This document shows positions 1 to 5,850 of a DNA stretch of 10,683 nucleotides, in pieces. The translations under genes and the position numbers were made by a program. The stretch covers positions 1 through 10,683 of the forward strand of contig CANHKH010000072.1 in NCBI GenBank assembly GCA_947460165.1, given 5' to 3'. Position 1 is the first letter of the stretch. Each line of letters begins with the position of its first letter. Below the pieces are notes generated by a model. It worked only from the letters and a program-made list of their open reading frames with translations, did no database searches and had not been told where the DNA came from. The stretch comes from Comamonadaceae bacterium. Its GTDB lineage: Bacteria > Pseudomonadota > Gammaproteobacteria > Burkholderiales > Burkholderiaceae_C.

Positions 1-943
1 CCACCTCGTCGGGCAGCATGGTCAGCTTGTGGCCTGGCATGTACACCGTGGACAAGCGGGCGCGGCCCAGCAGGTCAATGGCGCTGCCCGCCTGCACGGC
101 CAAGCCCGGCGCGGCAATGTGGATGCCCAGCGTCACCTCACCCGTGCCCAGGCCCTGCACCGACAGCGCGTCGTCAATCTCGGTGGTTTGCGAGTCGTCA
201 ATGGAAAACGCCCGCACGCTGGCCACCGCCAACTCGTCACGCACGGCCGGTGCTTGCAGGTCCGGGAAACCCGTGCCTTTGGGGAAGTGCTCAAACAAAA
301 ACCGCCGCCAATGGAACTGGTAGGCTGAGCTGATGGCGCCAGCGCGCTGCAGCAGGTCCAGCGGCGCCGTGTGCGTGTGTTGGGCGGCCAGCACCACCGC
401 CTTGTATTCGGCGCTGTTTTTGTCCGGTTTGAACAAAATTTTGTAGAGCTGCTCCAAGATGGGTGCGGGGCAAGTGCCTTGGCCCAGCTCAGCGGCCCAG
501 CCTTCAATCTGGGCCTGGAGCTGCTTTTTCTTTTCAATGGCCGCCAGCGCCTGCTGCAAGATCTCGGCCGGTGCTTTTTTAAAGCGGCCCTTGCCCGAGC
601 GGCGAAAGTAATGCGGCGCCTCGTACAGCCGAAAGAGCGCGCCCGCTTGCTGCGCAGGCGTGGGCGACTGGCCAGGGTCGAAATAGTCGCGGGCGAGGTC
701 GGCAAAGCCAAATTCCTCGTCGCTGGCGAACTCCCAGGCGAGGTCCAGGTCAATTTCTGCTGCCAGGGCCTGGCCCGCGCTCACCAAGTCGGCCGGGGCG
801 GGCTTTTCAAAGCGGATCAGCGCTTGCGCGGCCTTGACCTTCACGCGCTTGCCCGAGTCCAGCTCCACCTGCAGCGAGGTATCGGCTTCAGACAGGATGC
901 GGCCAGCGAAGAACTTGCTGGCATCTTCAAAAAGTACGTACAA
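1..943 (-). CDS. RNB-domain exoribonuclease (RNase II/R family), N-terminal part; 3' end outside window
   Basis: Processive 3'-to-5' exoribonuclease of the RNB (RNase II/RNase R, VacB) superfamily, acting on cytoplasmic RNA. I translated 314 residues before the window edge. The diagnostic part is at residues 245-260, where AFSIDDSQTTEIDDAL is the metal-binding start of the RNB catalytic domain (Asp249, Asp250, Asp257, Asp258). The preceding 240 residues are a helical N-terminal region, typical of the shorter betaproteobacterial members. The rest of the RNB domain and any S1 domain lie beyond position 1. The chosen start is TTG at 941-943 (YVLFEDASKFFAGRILSEAD follows), because homologues begin with this VLFE..GKFLAGR-like sequence and AAGGGG sits just upstream; no in-frame ATG is available. 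It lies 55 bp downstream of the yqiA-like gene in the same direction, probably in one transcript. Family assignment is firm; the choice between RNase II and another RNB subtype is not. Confidence 0.9.
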   Translation of the reverse strand, partial: MYVLFEDASKFFAGRILSEADTSLQVELDSGKRVKVKAAQALIRFEKPAPADLVSAGQALAAEIDLDLAWEFASDEEFGFADLARDYFDPGQSPTPAQQAGALFRLYEAPHYFRRSGKGRFKKAPAEILQQALAAIEKKKQLQAQIEGWAAELGQGTCPAPILEQLYKILFKPDKNSAEYKAVVLAAQHTHTAPLDLLQRAGAISSAYQFHWRRFLFEHFPKGTGFPDLQAPAVRDELAVASVRAFSIDDSQTTEIDDALSVQGLGTGEVTLGIHIAAPGLAVQAGSAIDLLGRARLSTVYMPGHKLTMLPDEV

Positions 944-979
944 ATTGGCCCCTTTTAAGGAGGAGCTAGTGTAGTGGGG

Positions 980-996
980 GCAGGCGGGCTGCCTGC
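980..996. repeat. Small GC-rich stem-loop between the esterase and ribonuclease genes
   Basis: GCAGGC (980-985), a 5-nt loop, then GCCTGC (991-996) form a perfect 6-bp stem starting 2 nt after the esterase stop codon. In the direction of transcription (minus) it is followed by C-rich sequence, not a T-run, so it is not a standard intrinsic terminator. It could be a processing or stability hairpin between co-transcribed genes, or chance in GC-rich DNA. Confidence 0.35.
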
Positions 997-998
997 TT

Positions 999-1619
999 TC
1001 AAGGGCCAGCCTGCAGCTGGGGTTCGGACAAGCCCAGGTGCGCCAAGATGGCGGGCAGGTGCGCCTCAAAATCGCTCAGCGCATGGTCGCTGCCCGGCAC
1101 GATGCGCAGCTGCGCCTGCGCATGACGCGCCTGCATCTCGCGCCAGTCCAGCACCTCGTCGCCCATGGCAATCACGGCCAGGCAGTCCTGCGGCCGCGGC
1201 CAAGGCCCTGCCTGCAAGGCCTCAAGCTCGCCCACAAAATGCGCTTGAAAGAAAAACCGCTCATCTGGGGCGTGCCAAGCCGTTTGCTCGCCAATGTAGG
1301 CCGCCAAGTCCCGTGCCGGGTTCACTGCGGGGTTGAGCAGCACCGCCCGGCAGCTGCGCCGCTGGGCCAGCCAGGTGGCGTAATACCCGCCCAAGGACGA
1401 GCCCATGACCGCCATGGTTTGAGCAGGCCAATCGCGGGTGCCAGCTTCAATCAGCTCGGCGGACTCTTGGGGCGACGGTGGCAACTGCGGGCACCACCAG
1501 GTCACTTCGGGAAAACGCTCGGCCATCAGTGCGGCCATTTTGCAGGCCTTCATGGACTGGGGGGACGAGCGAAAGCCGTGCAGGTAGAGCAGGTGGGTGA
1601 GGGGCGGCCAGGTTGGCAT
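999..1619 (-). CDS. yqiA: YqiA/YcfP-like alpha/beta-fold esterase
   Basis: Predicted cytoplasmic serine esterase of the YqiA (UPF0227-type) alpha/beta hydrolase family, 206 aa, close to the usual length. The start LLYLHGFRSSP (residues 10-20) matches the LLYLHGF.SSP opening of E. coli YqiA. The nucleophile elbow is GSSLGGYYATW (73-83), with Ser75 in G-x-S-x-G. GDEVLDWR (153-160) supplies the acid residue and GSDHALSDFE (176-185) the catalytic His179; all match known YqiA sequence. I chose ATG at 1617-1619 because the family begins only a few residues before LLYLHGF. The frame stays open upstream to 1982, but that stretch has no family similarity and runs antisense into the toxin-antitoxin gene. 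The physiological substrate of this family is not well established. The ribonuclease gene follows 55 bp downstream on the same strand. Confidence 0.9.
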   Translation of the reverse strand: MPTWPPLTHLLYLHGFRSSPQSMKACKMAALMAERFPEVTWWCPQLPPSPQESAELIEAGTRDWPAQTMAVMGSSLGGYYATWLAQRRSCRAVLLNPAVNPARDLAAYIGEQTAWHAPDERFFFQAHFVGELEALQAGPWPRPQDCLAVIAMGDEVLDWREMQARHAQAQLRIVPGSDHALSDFEAHLPAILAHLGLSEPQLQAGP

Positions 1620-1652
1620 GTGTTTATTTTGCCTGGGGTTTTCTGACAAGAA

Positions 1653-1707
1653 TGGGGGCAGTGAAGCTTTGATTGCGCTGATGTTCAACACTGCACGCAT
1701 GCCCCCA
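1653..1707. repeat. Inverted repeat TGGGGGCA / TGCCCCCA in the intergenic region
   Basis: TGGGGGCA (1653-1660) and TGCCCCCA (1700-1707) are perfect 8-bp inverted copies separated by 39 nt. They lie between the yqiA-like gene and the divergent toxin-antitoxin operon. No gene is supported at 1620-1816. The element could be a regulatory site, a small hairpin or a remnant of a small mobile element; nothing in the sequence decides between these. Confidence 0.4.
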
Positions 1708-1816
1708 AGGGAGGACTTCCGAGCTGTGGCCGCTGAACCAGGGGTGTCGGTAGGCATGCTTTGGAAAATGGCCCGTAGAACGACAGACGCATGCGCAGTC
1801 AAGCTTAAGCCGGCGT

Positions 1817-1845
1817 TTGACAACTCAAGGCCAGATCGGTAGCAT
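1817..1845 (+). promoter_or_regulatory. Sigma-70-type promoter of the toxin-antitoxin operon
   Basis: A perfect -35 box TTGACA (1817-1822) is followed by exactly 17 nt and then TAGCAT (1840-1845), matching the -10 consensus TATAAT at 4 of 6 positions. Transcription would begin near 1852, giving a leader of about 27 nt before the antitoxin ATG at 1879. The match and spacing are strong for a betaproteobacterial promoter, and the position directly upstream of a two-gene operon fits. Confidence 0.75.
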
Positions 1846-1854
1846 TTTGCTAGC
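1838..1854. promoter_or_regulatory. Inverted repeat over the -10 box, candidate antitoxin operator
   Basis: GGTAGCA (1838-1844), a 3-nt spacer, then TGCTAGC (1848-1854) form an imperfect palindrome with 7-bp arms and one mismatch. It covers the -10 element. Ribbon-helix-helix antitoxins such as FitA and VapB bind short palindromes at their own promoters and repress them, more strongly in complex with toxin. From memory, the gonococcal FitAB site also has TGCTA/TAGCA-type half-sites. Autoregulation here is inferred from position and symmetry. Confidence 0.55.
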
Positions 1855-1878
1855 TTATTGGAATTAAAGAGGGTATTC

Positions 1879-2145
1879 ATGACCGAAGCCACGCTCTTGA
1901 TCAAGAAAATGCCAGCCGATTTAAAGGACTGGCTGGTCGCGCAGGCGCAGCGCAACCACCGCTCCATGAACAAAGAAACCATTCACCTGCTGGAAGAAGC
2001 CCGAAGCTTGAGAGAAAAAGCTGAACAACAAACGCGGGACGTGCAGTCCATTTTGGCCATTGCACAGGCCATGCACAGCTTGCCTGTGCTCGACGCGCGG
2101 ACCATGAACGAGGTGCTATATGACACTTCCGGTCTGCCTCAATGA
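1879..2145 (+). CDS. FitA/VapB-like ribbon-helix-helix antitoxin
   Basis: Antitoxin of a type II VapBC/FitAB module, 88 aa. It should bind and neutralise the PIN-domain RNase encoded directly downstream and repress the operon promoter. The N-terminus reads as a ribbon-helix-helix (Arc-type) DNA-binding fold: strand ATLLIKKMP (4-12), helix DLKDWLVAQAQRNH, turn, then helix MNKETIHLLEEA. The C-terminal tail NEVLYDTSGLPQ resembles the FitA/VapB tail that inserts into the toxin active site. I chose ATG at 1879, not ATG at 1858, because GAGG precedes it by about 8 nt and the protein then begins right at the DNA-binding strand; the earlier ATG would lie too close to the inferred transcription start. 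Its stop overlaps the toxin start (ATGA, 2142-2145), implying translational coupling. Confidence 0.85.
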   Translation: MTEATLLIKKMPADLKDWLVAQAQRNHRSMNKETIHLLEEARSLREKAEQQTRDVQSILAIAQAMHSLPVLDARTMNEVLYDTSGLPQ

Positions 2146-2639
2146 CACTGGCTCCTCACGCACAGCCCCACTCACTGGATGCAGCGGTCATCGACTCGTC
2201 GGCGCTGATGTGCATCTTGATGGGCGAGCCTGCTGCGCCTTTGTTCATCAACGCTTTGCAAAAGACCGGCAAGCTTTACATCGGTGCGGCCACACGCGCC
2301 GAGGTTTGGCTGGCTGCCTTCAATGCCAAGGGCAGGGCGGGTGCCCAGCATGTCGAAGCTCTGCTGGCCGCACTGCAAGTGCAGACGCTGGACTTCACCA
2401 GCGATGCCTTGCCTCATTTTGTGGAAGGGGCCGAGCGTCACCACCACAAGGTGGACCCCAAGGCGCGGCTCAACCTGGGAGACCTTTTTGTGTATGCGCT
2501 GGCCAGGGAAAAGTCGCTGCCGCTGTTTTTTCAAGGCACGGATTTCGCTCACACGACCATTGAAAATGCGATGGTGCGCTTGGGCTATGGAGTGTCAGAC
2601 AAGGGCGTGCCTGAATTTGCACAAGGTGTAAAAGCTTGA
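2142..2639 (+). CDS. vapC: VapC/FitB-like PIN-domain toxin (ribonuclease)
   Basis: Toxin of the type II module: a PIN-domain, Mg2+-dependent endoribonuclease whose VapC relatives cut tRNA or other RNA to stop growth. The four acidic active-site residues of the family are present: Asp18 (VIDSSAL), Glu54 (TRAEVW), Asp114 (LNLGDLFVYALA) and Asp134 (FQGTDFAHT). It is 165 aa, somewhat longer than the usual 130-140 aa, with about 10 extra residues at the N-terminus and a tail after the PIN fold. Start ATG at 2142 overlaps the antitoxin stop by ATGA; a later start would lose Asp18. All catalytic residues are intact, so it looks functional. No terminator hairpin is obvious after the stop. The actual RNA target cannot be told from sequence. 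Confidence 0.88.
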   Translation: MTLAPHAQPHSLDAAVIDSSALMCILMGEPAAPLFINALQKTGKLYIGAATRAEVWLAAFNAKGRAGAQHVEALLAALQVQTLDFTSDALPHFVEGAERHHHKVDPKARLNLGDLFVYALAREKSLPLFFQGTDFAHTTIENAMVRLGYGVSDKGVPEFAQGVKA

Positions 2640-3114
2640 GCAACCCCAAGCGCCCTGCCCCGAGCATGGCCCGCTCGGTCTCGAGTCGGTCCTGGAAAAC
2701 AGAATAAAAAGCCGCAAACGATGCACGGTGGCTGTCCAACTTCCATGGCCAGGGCCGGTCACTGTGGAGTTGGGGTAGATGCGTTGAGTGATGGCGTCAC
2801 CTTCATCGGCAAACTCATAGAGTTGTTGAGGCCTGGGTGGACGACCGTGTCAATGCGTCTAAGCGCACCTGGCAGGGTCCTGAGCCTGCGGGTACTTTGG
2901 ACCATTCGCGCATGTGGCGTAGCGGGGCAGCCGCGAGCCCATGGTCGCCCCACAGTCTCGTGATCGCCGGCGGAGAACACCCCGTCCCCGGTATTCATGA
3001 AATCTGGGTGCGGTGCATGGTGACTTCGCTGTAGATGGATGTATATCACCGTACATCAAGCAACCATTTTTTGATTTTTGTCAGCTTGCACCTGGTGAGC
3101 TTTTAAAAAAGCTC
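2640..3114. other. Unassigned, probably decayed intergenic region
   Basis: No gene is convincingly supported here. Several short open frames exist on both strands, none with a good ribosome binding site or a recognisable fold. On the minus strand the readable frame seems to change. One frame gives REWSKVPAGSGPCQVRLDAL (about 2900-2845), and a neighbouring frame continues with LYEFADEGDAITQRIYPNST (about 2825-2765), as expected of a gene broken by indels. I do not recognise the family. The region also contains the inverted repeat GATGTA/TACATC at 3038-3057. Confidence 0.35.
3097..3114 (-). terminator. Hairpin just after the lipoprotein-like remnant
   Basis: GAGCTTTT (3097-3104) and AAAAGCTC (3107-3114) are perfect 8-bp inverted arms with a 2-nt loop, directly abutting the minus-strand stop codon at 3115-3117. 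The T/A tracts are within the stem and not after it, so it is not a textbook Rho-independent terminator. Its place immediately after a stop suggests a 3'-end or transcript-stability hairpin. Confidence 0.5.
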
Positions 3115-3597
3115 CTATTGAATTGGAACAATCCGAAAGGACTGCGTTCTGGGTCCTGCAGGCGGCGATTTAGCCGATGCCGATGCCGGTTCGGCGGTCG
3201 GGACGGCAGCCGACGCTGAACCATTCGCCTCACTGGCCGGCGGAATGGCCTTGTTGCCGGCCACCACTCGGGTGACCAAGCCGCGTATGCCGTGGGGCTG
3301 GCAGGCCGACTCCATGACGATCAAAAACTGGTTGACCTCGCTGTAGCTCAAACTAGGCGTGGTGGCCGTGGCGGCAGATTGGGCAGAGGCTTCTTTGATG
3401 AGCTCACGGCCTTGCGCCAGGTGGCTTTCCATGACGGAGAGCACCAAAGCCTGAAGGGCCCCGATGTCGGGCGAAAAAAGATAGCTGTCGCTGAAGTTGT
3501 CCTGGGTGGCGGTGGTGAAACCAAACACCGAAGCCGTGTTGGTAATGGTCTTGGCGCAGGCTCCAGCCAAGCCCAAGGTCGATGCCGCCAGGGTCCA
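3115..3597 (-). pseudogene. 5'-truncated lipoprotein-like gene of unknown function
   Basis: The open frame of 160 residues begins directly after an in-frame TGA (3598-3600) and has no ATG or GTG near its start; only TTG at 3574-3576 is offered, without a Shine-Dalgarno. The first readable residues, WTLAASTLGLAGACAKTITN, look like the hydrophobic core and lipobox-like end (AGA-Cys14) of a lipoprotein signal peptide. The missing piece is therefore probably only the start codon and the basic n-region. The middle is ordinary soluble-protein sequence (for example SPDIGALQALVLSVMESHLA). The last 35 residues are rich in Ala, Pro and Ser, a flexible tail. I do not recognise the family. The lipoprotein reading is inference; an intact gene using TTG is possible but less likely. 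The plus-strand ATPase remnant begins at the same point. Confidence 0.5.
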
Positions 3598-3600
3598 TCA

Positions 3601-4698
3601 CGTCCAGTGGGGCAGCCGCTGAACTATGAAGGCGCGTTTTTGATGCGTGCTGGCGAAGGCCTGGTGCCTATGACCTCAGACTATTTGCGCCGCACCTTTG
3701 CAGAAGGCCAGCCAGACTGGTTTGTGCAGCCAGCCAAAGCGGATGCCAGCGCTGACGAAGTGATTGCACTGCTGGACACGCAGACTTATTTTGAGCTATT
3801 GACGATGCTGTATCCGAGCACCCGTGATGCAGTGCTGGCGCGTTTGCAGTCGGAAGGGCTCATTGCTTTCAGCAGTGCAGGCTGGACCGTTTCCAACATG
3901 GCGGCCATTTTGCTTGCCAAGCGGCTGGATGCTTTTTCGCCTGCATTGGCTCGAATGGCTGCGCGCGTCGTGGTGTATGACGGCACCAACAAGCTCATCA
4001 CGAAAGACGACAAGCCGGGCCTTCGTGGGTATGCCGTTGGCTTTGGCAGCTTGGTGGACTTTGTGCACTCTGCAGCGCCGCAAAATCGCTTTGTTGAGCA
4101 GGCCGTCCGCGAAGAGGTCAAGATGTTTCCAAAGCAGGCGCTGCGGGAGTTGATTGCCAACGCATTGGTGCATCAGGATTTTTTGGCCTCAGGTGCGTCG
4201 GTGATGATTGAGCTGTACGCCGACAGGGTTGAAATTTCCAACCCAGGCCTGCCGCCGATCAAGGTGGAACGCTTCATTGATGAGTACCGCTCCCACAATG
4301 AGCGCTTGGCCGACCTGATGCGTCGCTTGGGTATCTGTGAAGAAAAAGGCAGCGGTATTGACAAGGTGATCCGTGCTGCAGAGGTGTTTCAGCTTCCAGC
4401 GCCTGACTTTCGCGCAGGTGAATTGCGCACAACTGCGCTGTTGTTTGCACATCAAGAATTTGCGAATATGAGCAAGGGCGACCGGGTTCGGGCCTGTTAC
4501 CAGCATTGTTGTTTGATGTATATGACGAACCAACGTATGTCGAACCAGTCGCTTAGGTTGCGGTTTGGCCTGGGGGAGGACAAAACCTTGCTGACGTCGC
4601 AGGTCATCGGTGCCGCCAAGGAGGCAGGGTTGACCAAAGCGGATGAATCTGAGACCACGTCTACGTGGTACGCCAGATACCTGTCGTTTTGGGCTTAG
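3601..4698 (+). pseudogene. 5'-truncated GHKL ATP-binding regulator (AlbA_2/HATPase_c_4, COG2865-like)
   Basis: C-terminal 365 residues of a putative ATP-dependent regulator related to the 'RecG-like/Schlafen AlbA_2' group (COG2865). The GHKL-type ATPase region is visible: RELIANALVHQDF (182-194, N-box with Glu183 and Asn187), DRVEISNPGLPP (208-219) and EEKGSGID (247-254, glycine-rich lid). A winged-helix-like C-terminus follows (NQSLRLRFGL...SQVIGAAKEAGL) and the protein ends TSTWYARYLSFWA. Full-length relatives carry an N-terminal AlbA_2 DNA/RNA-binding domain, which is absent here. Similarity to the family, as I remember it, begins at RPVGQPLNYEGAF, exactly at 3601. The frame stays open leftward to ATG 3292, but that is the antisense of the lipoprotein-like gene. 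No start with a ribosome binding site exists; ATG at 3643 has none. The rest is undamaged, so the loss looks recent. Confidence 0.75.
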
Positions 4699-4738
4699 CG
4701 AGACGTCAAAAAGTGCTTAAACGCAAACCGGAATTGAC

Positions 4739-4790
4739 TGAATTTTTTCTGGAAAATTATTTAAATCAATGAGTTAGCTGCTTAAATTCA
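4739..4790. repeat. AT-rich patch with nested inverted repeats
   Basis: After the ATPase remnant the sequence turns sharply AT-rich (4735-4797). TGAATTT (4739-4745) pairs with AAATTCA (4784-4790), and inside this AATTTT (4741-4746) pairs with AAAATT (4753-4758). TTGACT at 4734-4739 could act as a -35 box with TATTTA 18 nt downstream, but the -10 match is poor. The patch precedes the GIY-YIG remnant and may be that gene's original control region. Confidence 0.35.
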
Positions 4791-4809
4791 ATTTTCAGGT
4801 GCGCAGCTG

Positions 4810-5007
4810 ATGACCCCCTTCTCCCTCCGCATCTTCGTGGCCGAAGTCGACCCTGACGGCCTGCGCATCGTGGAACGCGCCAACTGGAACGGCAAGGCGC
4901 TGGTGTTTCCGCGTGCGGCTAGGGCGCAGCCCAGCGTAGCCACCCGGCCCGAGCACCAACAAACAGGCGTTCAACTGCTGCTGGGTCCGCGTGAAGGCCG
5001 TGCTTAG
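4810..5007 (+). pseudogene. N-terminal fragment of a GIY-YIG nuclease-family protein
   Basis: The 65-aa open frame begins MTPFSLRIFVAEVDPDGLRI and continues ERANWNGKALVFPRA, then QQTGVQLLLGPREG. This matches the start of the conserved GIY-YIG nuclease-family protein (about 250-300 aa) that opens with S-RIF---GDPDGLRIVE-SNW-GKA-VFPR and continues QTGVYLLLGPRED-. The next part of the family, which holds the nuclease motif (LLYVGEG-type), is missing. The frame hits TAG at 5005-5007, inside the direct repeat starting at about 4987. The fragment therefore lacks its active site and should be non-functional. The identification rests on remembered family sequence. An antisense frame (4795-5022, minus) is a shadow over most of its length. 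Confidence 0.65.
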
Positions 5008-5050
5008 CCGATCTACCGCCAAAATGCGCTGTTCACAAGACGGATCGTCG
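4987..5050 (+). repeat. Direct repeat, copy A (left of the catabolic operon)
   Basis: This 64-bp segment aligns without gaps to 7924-7987 in the same orientation, with 8 mismatches (mostly transitions) by my hand count. Weaker similarity continues about 10-17 bp on either side. Its core reads GCCGATCTACCGCCAAAA then GCGCTGTTCACAAGA. It lies where the GIY-YIG fragment stops resembling its family and 18 bp before the stop codon of the minus-strand hydrolase. It may be a transposon end (IS21-like, given the IstB remnant next to copy B) or a duplicated gene scrap. Confidence 0.7.
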
Positions 5051-5067
5051 GCTGCAATGGTGGAACC

Positions 5068-5832
5068 TCAGTCGTGCCCGGCTGCGCTCAGAAAGCGCTC
5101 AATGACCGTGACCAGGTGGGCCGGCGTCTCCACCATGGGGTAGTGGCCGGCGTTGGGCAAAATCTCCAGCACGGCATGCGGGTACAGGCCCGGAAAGGTG
5201 CCGCGCACAAAGGCTTCGCTGACCCCGCCGTCGTGCTCGCCGATCAGCACCTTCAAAGGGCAGCGCAGGCGCTCGCTCTGCGCAGAAAAATCGGTTCGGG
5301 TGAAGGCCAGGAGGTACTCCGAAAAAACCGCTGCATCCACCGTCTGGCGCTTGAGGTCCAGAATCAGGCGGGTGAGCGCCGGTGTCAAACGCTGGCCCAG
5401 CGAGCCCTCCACCACCATGGCCGCGCCTGCATCGTCGGTGGCCGCCGACTCGAACAAGGCCATGGCCTCTGGCGGCAGTGGCACGCCGCTGGCGGGAACG
5501 GGGGTCACGCCCACCACGGCCCGCACCGCGTCGGGTGCGTCAATGGCCACCCGTTGCGCGGCCATGCCACCCATGGAATGCCCCACCAGCGAGTAGCGCG
5601 ACCAGCCCAGGGCGGTGGCGAGTTCGCGCACATCGGCCGATATCTGGGCCATGGTGTGGGGGCCCGGCAGGCCGCGCGAGGCGCCATAGCCGCGGTAGTC
5701 CACAAAGCCGTAGCTGAAGGCGGCGGTGTCCAGCAGCTCGTAGGTGGGCTTCCAGATGCCGTGGTCGCCAAACCAGCCGTGCAGCACCAGGACCTTGTGA
5801 GGGCCGTCTCCGATTTGTTGGCAAGCAATCAT
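5068..5832 (-). CDS. Alpha/beta-fold hydrolase
   Basis: Serine hydrolase of the alpha/beta superfamily, 254 aa, presumably cytoplasmic (no signal peptide). Expected features are in order: oxyanion-hole region VLVLHGWFGDHGIW (14-27), DYRGYGAS (45-52), nucleophile elbow GHSMGG with Ser86, acid Asp201 in IGEHDGGV (197-204), and His230 in NAGHYPMVE (227-235). It resembles 3-oxoadipate enol-lactonase and other C-C/ester hydrolases, but the substrate cannot be fixed. ATG at 5830-5832 is preceded by GGAGGA at good spacing. It is the last gene of a three-gene operon, beginning 18 bp after the binding-protein stop, so it probably acts on the same compound class. The gene ends 18 bp from repeat copy A. 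Confidence 0.9.
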   Translation of the reverse strand: MIACQQIGDGPHKVLVLHGWFGDHGIWKPTYELLDTAAFSYGFVDYRGYGASRGLPGPHTMAQISADVRELATALGWSRYSLVGHSMGGMAAQRVAIDAPDAVRAVVGVTPVPASGVPLPPEAMALFESAATDDAGAAMVVEGSLGQRLTPALTRLILDLKRQTVDAAVFSEYLLAFTRTDFSAQSERLRCPLKVLIGEHDGGVSEAFVRGTFPGLYPHAVLEILPNAGHYPMVETPAHLVTVIERFLSAAGHD

Positions 5833-5850
5833 GTCTATCTTCCTCCGTGT

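Noticed and set aside
955..973. Perfect AAGGAGG on the plus strand followed by GTG
   Set aside because: The GTG is followed at once by TAG, so no product is made; it is probably chance opposite the ribonuclease leader.
1620..1982. Longer form of the yqiA product (327 aa) starting at 1982
   Set aside because: The added N-terminus overlaps the antitoxin gene in antisense and is absent from YqiA relatives.
3038..3057. LexA box reading of the symmetric site near 3041-3056
   Set aside because: LexA needs CTGT-N8-ACAG; here TGT and ACA are 10 nt apart and the outer bases do not fit.
3292..3600. Extension of the GHKL ATPase to an upstream ATG at 3292, giving a 468-aa protein
   Set aside because: This part is the antisense of the lipoprotein-like frame, has Arg/Gly-rich composition and no family similarity; the ATPase match starts at 3601.
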